From contig NZ_CP135918.1 in NCBI RefSeq assembly GCF_032393985.1, positions 868,001-932,000 of the forward strand: a DNA stretch of 64,000 nt, in the 5' to 3' direction. The notes below the pieces were generated by a model that searched no databases, was not told where the DNA came from, and saw nothing but the letters and a program-made list of their open reading frames with translations. A program made the translations under genes and the position numbers. Below, piece after piece: positions 63,437 to 64,000 of this stretch. Numbering within the stretch: the first letter of the stretch is position 1; each line of letters opens with the position of its first letter. Source of the stretch: Fischerella sp. JS2 (GTDB lineage Bacteria > Cyanobacteriota > Cyanobacteriia > Cyanobacteriales > Nostocaceae).

Positions 63437-63748
63437 TTATTGTTTCATTGAAGGCGCAGCAAATATTCTACTAGATATGGGAATGCGTGAATTAGGTTTA
63501 GTAGTAACTACTTCATTATTAGTTGACTCAGAAATCACGTTTATTTGATTATTGCTCGAATCATCACTATTATCTAAGTTAGATTTTATATTTACATTAG
63601 TAGCAGTATTAGATTGCAATGATGCAGGCATTAAATTTGTCTTTTCTTGATGAAAATCTTGGAGATTTTGAGCTTGGCAAGGAATAACCAACATAGTACA
63701 ACTAGTGACCAGGAATATACCTAGTAAACTACAGAAATATTGACACAT
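63437..63748 (-). CDS. Small secreted or lipoprotein-like protein, function unknown
   Basis: The 103-residue protein has a signal segment with two cysteines (SLLGIFLVTSCTMLVIPCQAQ; an LVTSC lipobox-like site near residue 17 or signal cleavage after CQA). The mature part is polar and asparagine/serine-rich (NIKSNLDNSDDSSNNQIN), ending in AAPSMKQ. No domain is recognised. Confidence 0.55.
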   Translation of the reverse strand: MCQYFCSLLGIFLVTSCTMLVIPCQAQNLQDFHQEKTNLMPASLQSNTATNVNIKSNLDNSDDSSNNQINVISESTNNEVVTTKPNSRIPISSRIFAAPSMKQ

Positions 63749-64000
63749 CTGACTAAATAAGCTTTTTACAAAAAGTGTTTAAAATGTAGACATAAATAAA
63801 AGTATCGTTAGTAGTTAGTAGTTATAGAACTATTTCATTCTTGGCATCACCCGCCCAGAAATTAATTTCCAAGCTCATACTTTGTTAAAAAGCTTTTCAA
63901 ACATCTTTAGACGGATTCAACCATAAGTTAAGAATTAAAATTCTTGGCAAACTAACTACTCACGCTAATAGCTATATTTATTTATGTCTAGTTATTGAAT

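Noticed and set aside
63430-63454. CCTTCAAT/ATTGAAGG inverted repeat as terminator of the small secreted-protein gene
   Set aside because: It overlaps the coding end and has no T tract on the minus strand.
1-64000. CRISPR array or Cas genes
   Set aside because: No regularly spaced repeats with unique spacers were found. The only Cas4-like domain is fused to the FtsK protein and has no Cas1/Cas2 nearby.
1-64000. Insertion sequence or prophage
   Set aside because: No transposase, integrase or phage structural gene was recognised; the repeats are short and non-coding.

Overview
The window is chromosomal DNA from a filamentous, very probably heterocyst-forming cyanobacterium (Nostocales-like). 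Evidence: chlB and chlH; ndhL next to a DUF3007 gene and trpA; a split tRNA-Leu(UAA) gene with a group I intron; a HetZ-family protein; a phytochrome; many GCGATCGC (HIP1) palindromes; and the intergenic heptamer repeats (CATTGGT-, CTTCTGC- and CTTGTCTCC-type) typical of this order. I cannot name a species. No insertion sequence, prophage, rRNA operon or CRISPR array was seen.

Layout. 1-13.7 kb: a TPR protein cut by the window edge, a serine hydrolase, chlB and chlH (dark-operative protochlorophyllide reductase subunit and Mg-chelatase large subunit, convergent), an LpxB-like glycosyltransferase, small membrane proteins, a fasciclin protein and a GST. 13.8-18.3 kb: HerA-like ATPase, NUDIX hydrolase, pgk, universal stress protein. 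18.4-27.6 kb: four leftward genes for exported surface or outer-membrane proteins (DUF11/SdrD, large beta-barrel, beta-helix/OmpA, SdrD-repeat protein), followed by 1.6 kb of AT-rich DNA without genes. 29.3-32.4 kb: coiled-coil membrane protein, trpA, DUF3007, ndhL and the intron-containing tRNA-Leu. 32.9-41.8 kb: an unknown conserved protein, a UPF0104-type membrane protein, tandem paralogous lipoproteins, larC, a Sua5/YciO protein, a HetZ-family protein, a DUF751 (Ycf33-like) gene and rbfA. 43-50 kb: DUF4327, a CDF metal transporter, an NTF2-like exported protein, a response regulator, a biliverdin-type phytochrome kinase and two small membrane proteins. 50.4-59.5 kb: an HTH/NB-ARC/TPR STAND protein facing a leftward gene group that encodes a winged-helix-like protein, an AAA/STAND-like ATPase, a fusion of a DEDDy exonuclease, a Cas4-like Fe-S nuclease and an FtsK-type motor, and a ParA ATPase. 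59.7-63.7 kb: glycosyltransferase genes and a small secreted protein.

Most likely undescribed system: the 52.9-59.5 kb module. Its central 849-residue protein joins two different nuclease folds to a DNA-pumping ATPase. It is encoded immediately after an ATPase with a long C-terminal region and a probable DNA-binding protein. The architecture suggests DNA processing or anti-invader defence, but this is inference. The second notable region is the surface-protein cluster at 18.4-27.6 kb.

A recurring theme is invasion of genes by short dispersed repeats. Copies lie in frame inside chlH and twice in the lpxB-like gene, possibly inside the HerA gene, at the 3' end of the beta-barrel gene, and upstream of the NUDIX gene, where they create a false N-terminal extension.
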